Assembly (NCBI GenBank): GCA_947174825.1
Contig: CAMWKN010000080.1
Coordinates: 1-6,841 of the forward strand
DNA length: 6,841 bases
Reading direction: 5' to 3'
DNA from: an uncultured Clostridium sp.
Lineage (GTDB): Bacteria; Bacillota_A; Clostridia; Lachnospirales; Lachnospiraceae
The notes beneath the pieces are model-generated. The model saw nothing but the letters and a program-made list of their open reading frames with translations, ran no database searches and was not told where the DNA came from. The position numbers and the translations under genes are program-made. Numbering within the stretch: position 1 is the stretch's first letter; every line of letters begins with the position of its first letter. Shown piece after piece: positions 1-5,801 of the stretch.

Positions 1-333
1 AGCAGGACTTCCAGTGGTATCTGCAACTGCACTTTGTCCATTTCCTGCTGTCGTTCCATTTCCAGCACTATCACTCTGTCCATTCCCTGCTGTAGTCCCA
101 TTTCCTGCTGTCGTTCCGTTTCCAGTGCTACCATTCTGTCCATCCATAGTAGCACTACCTGTACCCATATCAGTACCCTGTCCTGCTATATCTGCTTCTC
201 CTTCGGTTAAACCAGTGCTGTCTGTAACGGCAGGTGCATCCGGATCTGTTGCCGAATCTTTCTGTTGATTGGAACACCCCATCATCAGCAAGGTACAAGC
301 GACAAACAAAGCAATTAAATATCCTTTTCTCAT
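1..333 (-). CDS. Lipoprotein with Gly/Asn/Thr-rich repeats, C-terminal part outside window
   Basis: The minus strand reads open from an ATG at 333-331 to the left edge, giving 111 residues with no stop. Residues 1-20 form a lipoprotein signal peptide: MRKGY, a hydrophobic core, and the lipobox LMMGC with the lipidated Cys at residue 20. After the Cys the chain is hydrophilic and low in complexity. It begins SNQQKDSATDPDA and passes into repeats of GNGTTA and GNGQS between about residues 70 and 101. The start is supported by an AAAGGGA ribosome binding site at 341-347, 7 nt upstream. The protein should be anchored to the outer face of the membrane, with the repeat region acting as a flexible linker to a domain beyond the window. 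The function cannot be told from this part. Signal and lipobox are seen directly; the linker role is inferred. Confidence 0.88.
   Translation of the reverse strand, partial: MRKGYLIALFVACTLLMMGCSNQQKDSATDPDAPAVTDSTGLTEGEADIAGQGTDMGTGSATMDGQNGSTGNGTTAGNGTTAGNGQSDSAGNGTTAGNGQSAVADTTGSPA
38..125 (-). repeat. Imperfect in-frame 60-bp repeat in the lipoprotein gene
   Basis: A roughly 28-bp block at 38-65 recurs at 98-125 with one or two changes, a 60-bp (20-residue) period. A third, more diverged half-copy lies between them at about 80-97. On the minus strand the blocks encode GNGTTAGNG segments. The spacing is a multiple of three, so copy-number change would keep the frame. Confidence 0.75.
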
Positions 334-540
334 AATACCATCCCTTTCTGTCTTGTTATCCAGCAGATAGCAAAATACCTGTGAGTAAATCCTGCAATCC
401 GCCTTTAACTCTAGTACAACAAATATGACAATTATTTAATATTCGTTGTACTGGCATCACATTATGATAGTATCTCTTGTCCTGCTGAAAAATATTCATC
501 AAGCAATATATTTATAATATCTGTATTTTCCTATATAGTG
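334..540. other. Non-coding region upstream of the lipoprotein gene
   Basis: This AT-rich stretch lies between the lipoprotein start and the plsC terminator and presumably carries the lipoprotein promoter on the minus strand. The notable structure is the inverted repeat at 413-452. I found no convincing sigma-A -35/-10 pair: a TTGTCA lies in the repeat but has no good -10 at 16-18 nt. I saw no gene or RNA family in 453-540. Confidence 0.5.
413..452. promoter_or_regulatory. Long inverted repeat upstream of the lipoprotein gene
   Basis: The arms are 14 bp each (413-426 and 439-452), ending in AGTACAAC and GTTGTACT, separated by 12 bp. They match at 13 of 14 positions, and the remaining position could form a G-U pair in RNA. 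No T-run follows on either strand, so it is not a typical terminator. It sits about 80-120 bp before the lipoprotein start, which suits an operator for a dimeric regulator or an RNA leader hairpin. Which of these it is remains an inference. Confidence 0.5.
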
Positions 541-590
541 AAAAAACACCATATCAAAGTCCCTTACACAGGAACTTTCAATATGGTGTT
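541..590 (-). terminator. Intrinsic terminator of the carboxypeptidase-plsC unit
   Basis: Reading the minus strand after the plsC stop, AACACCATAT-type arms (581-590 with 545-554) form a 10-bp perfect stem. It extends inward through a short mismatch and an AAAGT/ACTTT pairing to a loop near 564-570. The stem is followed at once by a run of six T (546-541 on the minus strand). This is the expected form of a Rho-independent terminator, 24 bp past the plsC stop. Confidence 0.85.
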
Positions 591-613
591 CAAGACTCTC
601 ACAATCTTGTATC

Positions 614-1342
614 CTATAACTCTTTCGCATTCTCCTGGGTTTTTTCCAACAAAATCTTCCGGACAGCTTCGCCAATGTGTTTTTTCTCTGCCCGCTCCAT
701 CTGATCCATGTAAATCGGCTCACAATACTCAATAATAATATGCGTACTATGTACCCAAGGAAAATGTTTTTCAAATGCTTCATCCGTATTATTTAACGCC
801 ACTGGAACGATGGGGCGCTTTGACTTATCTGCCAATTTGAAACTGGCTTCATGAAAAGGTAAAAGACCTTCCTCCTTATTTCGGGTTCCTTCCGGTGCTA
901 TATAAATGGATGTTCCATTCTTTAACAGCTCAATGCCGTTCAAAATGGTCTTCATCCCCTGCTTCATATCACTGCGGTCCAAAAACAGGCAATTCATATA
1001 CTTCATCCATCTGGATACTAATGGCACTTTTGCAATTTCTTTTTTGGAAACAAATGCCGTAGGCACCGGTGCGGTCATATAACCTACAATAATATCAAAA
1101 AAACTGCGATGATTGAATACATAAAGTGCACTCTGGTCCTGTAATATATTCTCCTTGCCCTTAATAGTAAGTTTGACACCGGAAATCCATAGAATTATCC
1201 GAAACCCCCATGCCACAAAAGGTTGTGAAAAACAAGCTTTCTTCGCAGGATCTATTTTGCCCAGAATAAATCCTATCAAAAACATGGGCAGGCTAAGCAA
1301 CCAAAAAAACAACAAAAATATACCAATTAAAATCGTTCTCAT
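614..1342 (-). CDS. plsC: 1-acyl-sn-glycerol-3-phosphate acyltransferase (PlsC family)
   Basis: The 242-residue product should transfer an acyl chain to lysophosphatidic acid to make phosphatidic acid, the precursor of membrane phospholipids, at the inner face of the membrane. The four acyltransferase blocks are in order: NHRSFFD (HX4D, catalytic His78 and Asp83), the FLDR block at 120-123, PEGTR at 150-154 for the phosphate, and PIVPVAL at 177-183. Residues 3-28 are strongly hydrophobic and should be a membrane anchor. Length is normal for the family. I chose the ATG at 1342 because AGAGAGG sits 7 nt upstream; a TTG 11 codons earlier has no comparable site. It lies 48 bp after the carboxypeptidase stop with no terminator between, so the two are probably cotranscribed. 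The family is certain from the motifs; acyl-donor preference is not visible, and a related glycerolipid acyltransferase remains possible. Confidence 0.93.
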   Translation of the reverse strand: MRTILIGIFLLFFWLLSLPMFLIGFILGKIDPAKKACFSQPFVAWGFRIILWISGVKLTIKGKENILQDQSALYVFNHRSFFDIIVGYMTAPVPTAFVSKKEIAKVPLVSRWMKYMNCLFLDRSDMKQGMKTILNGIELLKNGTSIYIAPEGTRNKEEGLLPFHEASFKLADKSKRPIVPVALNNTDEAFEKHFPWVHSTHIIIEYCEPIYMDQMERAEKKHIGEAVRKILLEKTQENAKEL

Positions 1343-1390
1343 ACTCTTTCCTCTCTTGCAATCATAAATTATCAAAAATAGATCCGTCTT

Positions 1391-2557
1391 TTATTCTCTC
1401 TGTTCGGATTCCATACTCTGTGTCTCTTCCTTCTCGGTTGGAGCCTCCGTTGGTTCCGGTGTCACAACCGGATCCTCTCTCTGCGGCGTTGGTTCCGGAG
1501 TCCTCACTGGCGGTTTGGTAGCTTTCGGCGCCTTCGTATTCTCCACATCCGGATCTGTTATCGGCTCTTTTGTCTTTTTCGGCTTCGCCGTTTTTGCAGG
1601 TTTTTTCGTCGCTTTCGGTTTTTTCGTAGCTTTTGGCGATGGTGACGGACTCTTTTTCGGCTTATACGCTGGATTTGCCGTAGGCGCACCTGTCATTTCT
1701 GCCCCATCCGGTACACCCTCATCCGTATCCTGCACTATCTTATCTGGCGCCACTTTATGATCTACAGTTGTAGTCTCATAATACTCCTCTAAGGTCAGCT
1801 TCTCTTTGTGTAAATATTTCGCCAAATTCTTTCCCACATAACGAATATGCCATGGTTCATAAGAATATCCTGTGATATCCATTTTCTCCTCCGGATAACG
1901 GATAATAAAACCATATTTATGGCAATTGTCGGCAAGCCATTTACCTTCCTCTGTTGTGCCAAAATATTCCTCCAAAGCACATCCAATCCGACTGCAGGAT
2001 ACATCGACAGTCAAGCCGGTTTGATGCTCGCTGGAACCCGGCATCGCTGATACAGCATCCGCATTTTTTTTGCCTCGTGTTGCCACGTTGCGGTCATAAA
2101 TCTGTTTCTGACGTGCATAGGAGCGATAGGCAGACACTGCTTTCAGTTGTTTCCCCTTCTGCCCTGCTGCGGCAAACAATTCCTCCAGAGCAGTAGCAGC
2201 AATCTTACGCATATAACTCTTTTCATAAGTGCCATAGTAACTAAAAGCAACATTTGGTTTGACCAAATCAGGCGGAATATAATCCTCCGGCAGCAAATAA
2301 TCATGATTGACCAATACAGTAACACTCTCCGGATCTGTATCTACCTCAATAAATGACTTTGCCATCTGTGTCTGATTTTCTGACTGAATCACCGTGCCAT
2401 CCTCCGGTCGTTCTATACCTTCTTCATTATAATAATATTCATAATGCTCCTTTGGTGTGTCAGACACTTTCTTTTCATGCATATGATGTCCCACGCCTAA
2501 TACTCCGGTCAGCGTCAAAATAATAACGCCCCCTCTGATTACTATTTTCTTTACCAT
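1391..2557 (-). CDS. Membrane-anchored VanY/LdcB-type peptidoglycan carboxypeptidase (M15B) with Lys/Pro-rich tail
   Basis: The 388-residue product is a zinc metallopeptidase expected to trim the terminal D-alanine from peptidoglycan stem peptides outside the membrane. Residues 5-24 are a single hydrophobic segment after MVKK, either an uncleaved anchor or a signal peptide. The catalytic domain spans about residues 80-255. It shows SAYRSYARQ (142-150), SSEHQTGLTVD with zinc ligands His178 and Asp185, and EPWHIRYVG with catalytic Glu234 and zinc ligand His237. From about residue 297 the chain is a disordered-looking tail with PKATKKP repeats and then acidic TPEPT/EAPTE segments, ending ESEQRE. 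The start at 2557 is preferred because AGAAGGGG ends 5 nt upstream; the adjacent ATG at 2560 is only 2 nt away. Family and zinc site are clear. DD- versus LD-carboxypeptidase specificity is not, and there is no van resistance cluster nearby. Confidence 0.9.
   Translation of the reverse strand: MVKKIVIRGGVIILTLTGVLGVGHHMHEKKVSDTPKEHYEYYYNEEGIERPEDGTVIQSENQTQMAKSFIEVDTDPESVTVLVNHDYLLPEDYIPPDLVKPNVAFSYYGTYEKSYMRKIAATALEELFAAAGQKGKQLKAVSAYRSYARQKQIYDRNVATRGKKNADAVSAMPGSSEHQTGLTVDVSCSRIGCALEEYFGTTEEGKWLADNCHKYGFIIRYPEEKMDITGYSYEPWHIRYVGKNLAKYLHKEKLTLEEYYETTTVDHKVAPDKIVQDTDEGVPDGAEMTGAPTANPAYKPKKSPSPSPKATKKPKATKKPAKTAKPKKTKEPITDPDVENTKAPKATKPPVRTPEPTPQREDPVVTPEPTEAPTEKEETQSMESEQRE
1598..1636 (-). 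repeat. PKATKKP repeat in the carboxypeptidase tail
   Basis: Residues 308-320 read PKATKKPKATKKP, a tandem KATKKP unit within a Lys/Pro-rich tail. The same PKATKKP unit occurs in the tail of the exported protein encoded at 5802-6841. Confidence 0.8.
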
Positions 2558-2562
2558 CATAT

Positions 2563-2570
2563 CCCCTTCT
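2563..2570 (-). promoter_or_regulatory. Ribosome binding site deciding the carboxypeptidase start
   Basis: AGAAGGGG on the minus strand precedes two consecutive ATG codons. Spacing is 2 nt to the first (2560-2558) and 5 nt to the second (2557-2555), which favours the second. The reading frame stays open back to 2719, but that extension has no such site. Confidence 0.7.
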
Positions 2571-2585
2571 TTAGTAGCATATCTT

Positions 2586-2649
2586 GTTATAGCATAGCTA
2601 ATGTATCCAATATTTTGTGTTTTGTTGATACTCATGTAACAGTATAGCA
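2586..2649 (-). promoter_or_regulatory. Candidate extended -10 promoters for the carboxypeptidase-plsC unit
   Basis: Two TGC-prefixed -10-like hexamers occur on the minus strand: TGCTATACT (2649-2641) and TGCTATAAC (2594-2586). Both fit the TGnTATAAT extended -10 form, which can work with a poor -35; neither has a good -35 at 17 nt. The second would give a leader of about 20 nt before the SD. This is a weak, consensus-based call. Confidence 0.35.
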
Positions 2650-2690
2650 ATAATGTTCCAAAATTTCTACCATATATCCATACTATTTTC

Positions 2691-2719
2691 TTGAAATTTC
2701 TATTAAGTTTTTGTAACAT
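2691..2719 (+). promoter_or_regulatory. Candidate sigma-A promoter of ispE
   Basis: TTGAAA (2691-2696) matches the -35 consensus at 5 of 6 positions. After 17 bp it is followed by TAACAT (2714-2719), which matches the -10 at 4 of 6. It lies about 43 bp upstream of the ispE ATG in the divergent intergenic region. Confidence 0.4.
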
Positions 2720-2761
2720 ACTATTTAAGAGCGATTAGAACAGTGTAGAAATGAGGATATC

Positions 2762-3643
2762 ATGAATCAAATCGTAACAAAAGCACCGGCAAAGATCAAC
2801 CTGACACTGGATATTATAGGCAAATTGGATAACGGATACCATGATTTGCGAATGATTATGCAGACCATTGATCTTTGTGACGAATTAAGCTTTCAAACAA
2901 CTACGGAAGCAGGCATCCGCCTGACAATGAATCAACCGCTTCCTGACGGCTGTCCCATGGAGCAGAATCTGGTATATCGTGCTGCAGACCTGATACAGCA
3001 AAAATACCAAATATCCGGCGGTCTAAATATCTATCTGGACAAAAAGATCCCTGCAGCCGCGGGACTAGCCGGTGGCAGTACAGATTGTGCTGCCACCCTG
3101 ACTGCCTTAAATAATCTATACGAACTACATTTGTCCCAGCAGGAACTATGCGAAATTGGTGTGACACTAGGCGCAGATGTACCTTTCTGTATCTGCCAGG
3201 GAATCATGCTATCAGAAGGAATCGGTGAAATTCTGACTCCGCTTCCCTCTCTCCCACCCCTGTGGGTATTGCTGATCAAGCCAGATATATCTGTCAGTAC
3301 TGGTTATGTCTATGGACATTTTGACATGGCAGATGTGACAAATCATCCGGAAACAGAACGGATCATAGATGCCATCCATCACAGGGATGCCGCTACCGTC
3401 GCCCACCATTTATCCAATGTTCTGGAAACCGTAACTATCCCTGCCTATCCTGTCATTCAGGAGATCAAAGAGTTCCTGTTGCAGGAGGATGCTGTCGGTG
3501 CCCTGATGAGTGGAAGCGGTCCCAGCACTTACGGCTTATACCAAGATGAGATTCGTGCCCGTATGGCATACCGTCAGGCACAGACACGCTACCCAGACTA
3601 TGATGTCATCCTATGCCAAACGAAAAAACCGGATCAACCATAG
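2762..3643 (+). CDS. ispE: 4-diphosphocytidyl-2-C-methyl-D-erythritol kinase
   Basis: The 293-residue product phosphorylates CDP-methylerythritol with ATP, the fourth step of the MEP route to isopentenyl diphosphate, in the cytoplasm. It is a GHMP kinase of normal IspE length. Visible motifs are PAKINLTL (9-16) with the conserved Lys11, NGYHDL (24-29), the ATP-binding loop PAAAGLAGGSTDCA (97-110), GADVPF (137-142) with the catalytic Asp139, EGIGEILTPL (152-161), and the GHMP motif 3 MSGSGP (249-254). Cys109 stands where Ala is more usual in the loop, which is unlikely to matter. The ATG has GAGG 5 nt upstream (2753-2756). The gene is transcribed divergently from the carboxypeptidase. No clear terminator follows it, so some transcripts may read into the next gene. 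In Gram-positive cells this pathway supplies undecaprenyl carriers for the wall, but the proximity to the carboxypeptidase is not evidence of a joint role. Confidence 0.97.
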   Translation: MNQIVTKAPAKINLTLDIIGKLDNGYHDLRMIMQTIDLCDELSFQTTTEAGIRLTMNQPLPDGCPMEQNLVYRAADLIQQKYQISGGLNIYLDKKIPAAAGLAGGSTDCAATLTALNNLYELHLSQQELCEIGVTLGADVPFCICQGIMLSEGIGEILTPLPSLPPLWVLLIKPDISVSTGYVYGHFDMADVTNHPETERIIDAIHHRDAATVAHHLSNVLETVTIPAYPVIQEIKEFLLQEDAVGALMSGSGPSTYGLYQDEIRARMAYRQAQTRYPDYDVILCQTKKPDQP

Positions 3644-3694
3644 ATCAACAATGTAGATAAAACACATAATATATGGATTTTTCTGTAAAATCAC

Positions 3695-3721
3695 TAAAGT
3701 ATTTGGAAAAAAAGCCGATAC
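3695..3721 (+). promoter_or_regulatory. Sigma-D (sigma-28, flagellar) type promoter
   Basis: TAAA at 3695-3698 is followed by exactly 15 bp and then GCCGATAC at 3714-3721. The established SigD consensus of Bacillus and related Gram-positives is TAAA-N15-GCCGATAT, so only the last base differs. Transcription would start near 3728-3729, leaving a leader of about 70 nt before the ATG at 3800. A search by eye found no other copy with both elements in the window. Confidence 0.8.
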
Positions 3722-3757
3722 AGATAATACAATATACAATGATGTATCGAGACATTC

Positions 3758-3777
3758 GTGATCCACGGATGGATCAC
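3758..3777 (+). promoter_or_regulatory. Perfect 8-bp hairpin in the leader of the 211-aa gene
   Basis: GTGATCCA (3758-3765) and TGGATCAC (3770-3777) pair perfectly around a CGGA tetraloop. The hairpin would lie about 30 nt into the predicted SigD transcript and end 7 nt before the ribosome binding site. It has no following T-run, so it is not a terminator. It could stabilise the mRNA, control translation, or be a DNA operator. The structure is seen in the sequence; its role is inferred. Confidence 0.6.
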
Positions 3778-3784
3778 ACCAGAA

Positions 3785-3792
3785 AAAGGAGG
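3785..3792 (+). promoter_or_regulatory. Strong ribosome binding site deciding the start of the 211-aa gene
   Basis: AAAGGAGG lies 7 nt before the ATG at 3800 and 10 nt before the next ATG at 3803. It rules out the in-frame GTG at 3758, which sits inside the hairpin. Confidence 0.9.
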
Positions 3793-3799
3793 TTCAACT

Positions 3800-4435
3800 A
3801 TGATGGATGTATCAGCAACAAATAGCGTATCAAGCGCATATACCAATGCTACACAGGAGAAAAAGTCATCTGAAAATACTGCCGCTGCAAACGCAGAAGA
3901 CAAAGCAAAAAAAGAAGAGGAAGCTGTCGTTTTTGAAAAATCGAAAGAAAAGAAGAAAGCTTCTACCAATCAGATTTATAACAAAGATGCTGTCGTTGCT
4001 AAATTAAAAGCTGATCAGCAGTCCAGACTGGATTCTTTACAGAGTCTGGTATCCAAATTATTAAATAAGCAGGGATCTACTTTTGATCTTGCCAATGGCA
4101 ATGGTCTGGCTGCTAAATTCCGTGAGGCTGCCAAAAATGCAGATCCAGCTACTATCAAGGCTGCAAAAGATTCCATTAGTGAAGATGGTTACTGGGGTGT
4201 GAATCAGACTTCTGACCGTCTGGTCAGCATGGCTATCGCATTATCTGGTGGAGATACCGACAAGGCTGATGAAATGATGGCAGCTATCGAGAAAGGTTAC
4301 AAACAGGCAACCAGAGCTTGGGGTGAGAAATTACCTCAGATCTGCCAAGATACTATGGAAGCTACCAGACAGAAGATGAACGATTGGAAGAATGGAACTA
4401 CTTCTGCAGCTGACTATTCCAACTATCTTTCATAA
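3800..4435 (+). CDS. Conserved-looking protein of unknown function, candidate sigma-D (motility) regulon member
   Basis: The 211-residue product has no signal peptide, membrane segment or known catalytic motif. Residues 1-55 are low in complexity: Ser/Thr/Ala-rich, then a highly charged KKEEE/KSKEKKK stretch that looks disordered. From NQIYNKDAVV (57-66) on, the chain is mainly helical in character. Likely landmarks are SEDGYWGVNQTSDR (127-140), ALSGGD (147-152), KGYKQA (165-170), WGEKLP (174-179) and DWKNGT (195-200). I recall proteins with similar GYWGV..TS.R and GGD features annotated as hypothetical in other motile bacteria, but cannot confirm this here. The gene forms its own unit: SigD-type promoter, leader hairpin, perfect SD, and terminator 24 bp after the stop. 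If the promoter is genuine the gene is switched on with late flagellar genes, so a role in or around the flagellum, or in another SigD output such as wall turnover, is the leading guess. Either of two adjacent ATGs may be the start. Confidence 0.88.
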   Translation: MMDVSATNSVSSAYTNATQEKKSSENTAAANAEDKAKKEEEAVVFEKSKEKKKASTNQIYNKDAVVAKLKADQQSRLDSLQSLVSKLLNKQGSTFDLANGNGLAAKFREAAKNADPATIKAAKDSISEDGYWGVNQTSDRLVSMAIALSGGDTDKADEMMAAIEKGYKQATRAWGEKLPQICQDTMEATRQKMNDWKNGTTSAADYSNYLS

Positions 4436-4459
4436 AACGAAAACATAATATGAACGTAC

Positions 4460-4490
4460 AACCGGGATGACCATATCGGTCATCCCGGTT
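4460..4490 (+). terminator. Intrinsic terminator after the 211-aa gene
   Basis: AACCGGGATGACC (4460-4472) pairs perfectly over 13 bp with GGTCATCCCGGTT (4478-4490) around a 5-nt loop. The stem is GC-rich and followed on the plus strand by TTATTTGTT. The minus-strand exit lacks a T-run directly after the stem, so its main use should be for the plus-strand gene. Lying between convergent genes, it may also slow transcripts from the FHA operon. Confidence 0.85.
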
Positions 4491-4534
4491 ATTTGTTAGA
4501 TCATATTCTTGAATCCACTTTGTCTTCGCGGATA

Positions 4535-5791
4535 TTATCCTAAACGAATTGCCTCCGCTTCACTCCCCAGATATAGAACCGTTCCCGGATGTACCACTAC
4601 ATAACTGCCAGAGTGAACTATCTTTCCATTAGATAGGGCAGTTCCGGTAAGTGAATAGTCGATAACCTGATAACAGCCTGTCAGCTCATCATAACGAATT
4701 CCACAATGTCTGCGACTGATATTCTGGGAATCAAAGGTTACATCACAAAATTCCTCATCCCTGCCTAATACAATTTCCTCCCCTGGTTCTATTTCAAAAT
4801 CAAATCCAGCATACTGCCCCTGAACACCATGCAGATAGCCCTTAATCTCCATCTGCATGGGAAAGACAGCTTCATCCTCCTCTAACGGCTGACTCTGTAT
4901 ATGCTCTCCCGGCTGTCTAACTTGAATCTGCTTCTCCGGCAAGGGATTTGCCCCAAAAATTTCCCATTGCTCCACCGATTCCACTTCGGACACTGCATCA
5001 ATAAACTGCTCCTCCTGTATTTCCTCTTTACTATACGGACGCCAGGCGGTCCAATACAATAATGCAGTTACGATCAGAATCCCTCCTGTTACAAAATTCA
5101 AATAATACCCCTGCGCCGCAAATTGCTGTAAGATCATTCGGATCGAAAATTCCCCCACATCCCCAATCTGCAGAACCTGGGCATTAATCATATCATATGC
5201 CACAATATATTCCGATACCCGTTCCCATAGCATTCCTGGTATCACTTCCAGCCATGCTATATTAATTCCAATCGTGACAATTCCCGTCAAAAATATCAAA
5301 AAACGCTGCGTCTTACGACGCAACAACATCACTGTAATAGAAAGTAATGCTAATATTGAGGGAAGTAGCAACAAAATTCCCATAACTCGAAATACTTCCT
5401 CTAAATGCGCCCACTCAATTCTTTTTGTAGGGTCTGTTTCAATTCCCCGAAAATCTATGATGCCATCGTTGTTAAAACACCATGCCATCAACTCCACCCC
5501 TGTGATGGAATCTTTCCGTCCCTGCAACGCCTTGTCAATTTCCACCTGATAGGCAATAGATTTTTCCTCCCGCTTAGACGTTCCTCTCTCGTAGACATCA
5601 ATAATCTCCGCAGTTCCAAATTGTCTGGCAAGCTCTATATCCTTCTTCTCTGCCCTTCGGTTAACCTCCATCACCACCGACAGATATCGATCCCCTGTCA
5701 CTCTCATATATGGCAGAAACAAACAGGCAATTACACAGGATAGCAAAATAATTCCCCAAAAAATCTGCCATTTAAATCCTCGCTTCTCCAT
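4535..5791 (-). CDS. Four-TM membrane protein with C-terminal FHA domain
   Basis: The 418-residue product has predicted membrane segments at about 9-27, 135-157, 163-182 and 232-250. A basic N-terminus (MEKRGFK) and a basic loop (RRKTQR, 158-163) put both ends in the cytoplasm. Two outside loops result, about 107 residues (28-134) and 50 residues (183-231). After an acidic linker (251-312) comes an FHA domain at about 316-418: GRD (343-345), SRRH (359-362) and a TGTALSNGK stretch (382-390) are the usual phosphothreonine-reading landmarks. Gly343, Arg344, Ser359, His362 and the Asn388-Gly389 pair are all present, so binding looks intact. The ATG has GAGG 6 nt upstream, and this site overlaps the stop region of the preceding gene 10 bp away, implying cotranscription and perhaps coupled translation. 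The outer loops match no family I recognise. The product probably couples an outside signal or membrane complex to a Ser/Thr-phosphorylated partner. No kinase or phosphatase gene is visible here. Confidence 0.85.
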   Translation of the reverse strand: MEKRGFKWQIFWGIILLSCVIACLFLPYMRVTGDRYLSVVMEVNRRAEKKDIELARQFGTAEIIDVYERGTSKREEKSIAYQVEIDKALQGRKDSITGVELMAWCFNNDGIIDFRGIETDPTKRIEWAHLEEVFRVMGILLLLPSILALLSITVMLLRRKTQRFLIFLTGIVTIGINIAWLEVIPGMLWERVSEYIVAYDMINAQVLQIGDVGEFSIRMILQQFAAQGYYLNFVTGGILIVTALLYWTAWRPYSKEEIQEEQFIDAVSEVESVEQWEIFGANPLPEKQIQVRQPGEHIQSQPLEEDEAVFPMQMEIKGYLHGVQGQYAGFDFEIEPGEEIVLGRDEEFCDVTFDSQNISRRHCGIRYDELTGCYQVIDYSLTGTALSNGKIVHSGSYVVVHPGTVLYLGSEAEAIRLG

Positions 5792-5801
5792 AGTATTCCT
5801 C

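Noticed and set aside
38..125. CRISPR-like repeat array
   Set aside because: The repeats are in frame inside a lipoprotein gene, irregular, and without unique spacers of constant length.
14..268. Plus-strand open frame with PFPAVVPFPA repeats
   Set aside because: It is the antisense of the lipoprotein repeat region; the minus strand has a real SD, signal peptide and lipobox, and the repeat simply shows through on the other strand.
1343..1375. TTG start 11 codons upstream for plsC
   Set aside because: No SD before it, while the ATG at 1342 has AGAGAGG at 7 nt and gives a hydrophobic N-terminus typical of the family.
1556..1566. GCCGATAA on the minus strand inside the carboxypeptidase gene as a second sigma-D promoter
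   Set aside because: There is no TAAA at the required 15-bp spacing and it lies within the Lys/Pro-rich tail coding region.
1391..2557. Vancomycin-resistance vanY
   Set aside because: The catalytic domain is VanY-like, but no vanRS, vanH, ligase or vanX gene is near; its neighbours are housekeeping genes, so a normal peptidoglycan-trimming role is more likely.
2558..2719. 54-residue N-terminal extension of the carboxypeptidase frame
   Set aside because: It would cover the divergent promoter region, lacks an SD, and would place the signal/anchor segment 58 residues inside; the start at 2557 has a good SD and a normal signal arrangement.
3676..3692. Terminator after ispE
   Set aside because: GATTTT/AAAATC can pair, but the stem is only 6 bp of mostly A-T pairs and has no T-run after it.
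3758..3799. GTG start giving a 225-residue form of the sigma-D gene product
   Set aside because: The GTG is the first codon-sized part of the leader hairpin and has no SD; AAAGGAGG clearly serves the ATG at 3800.
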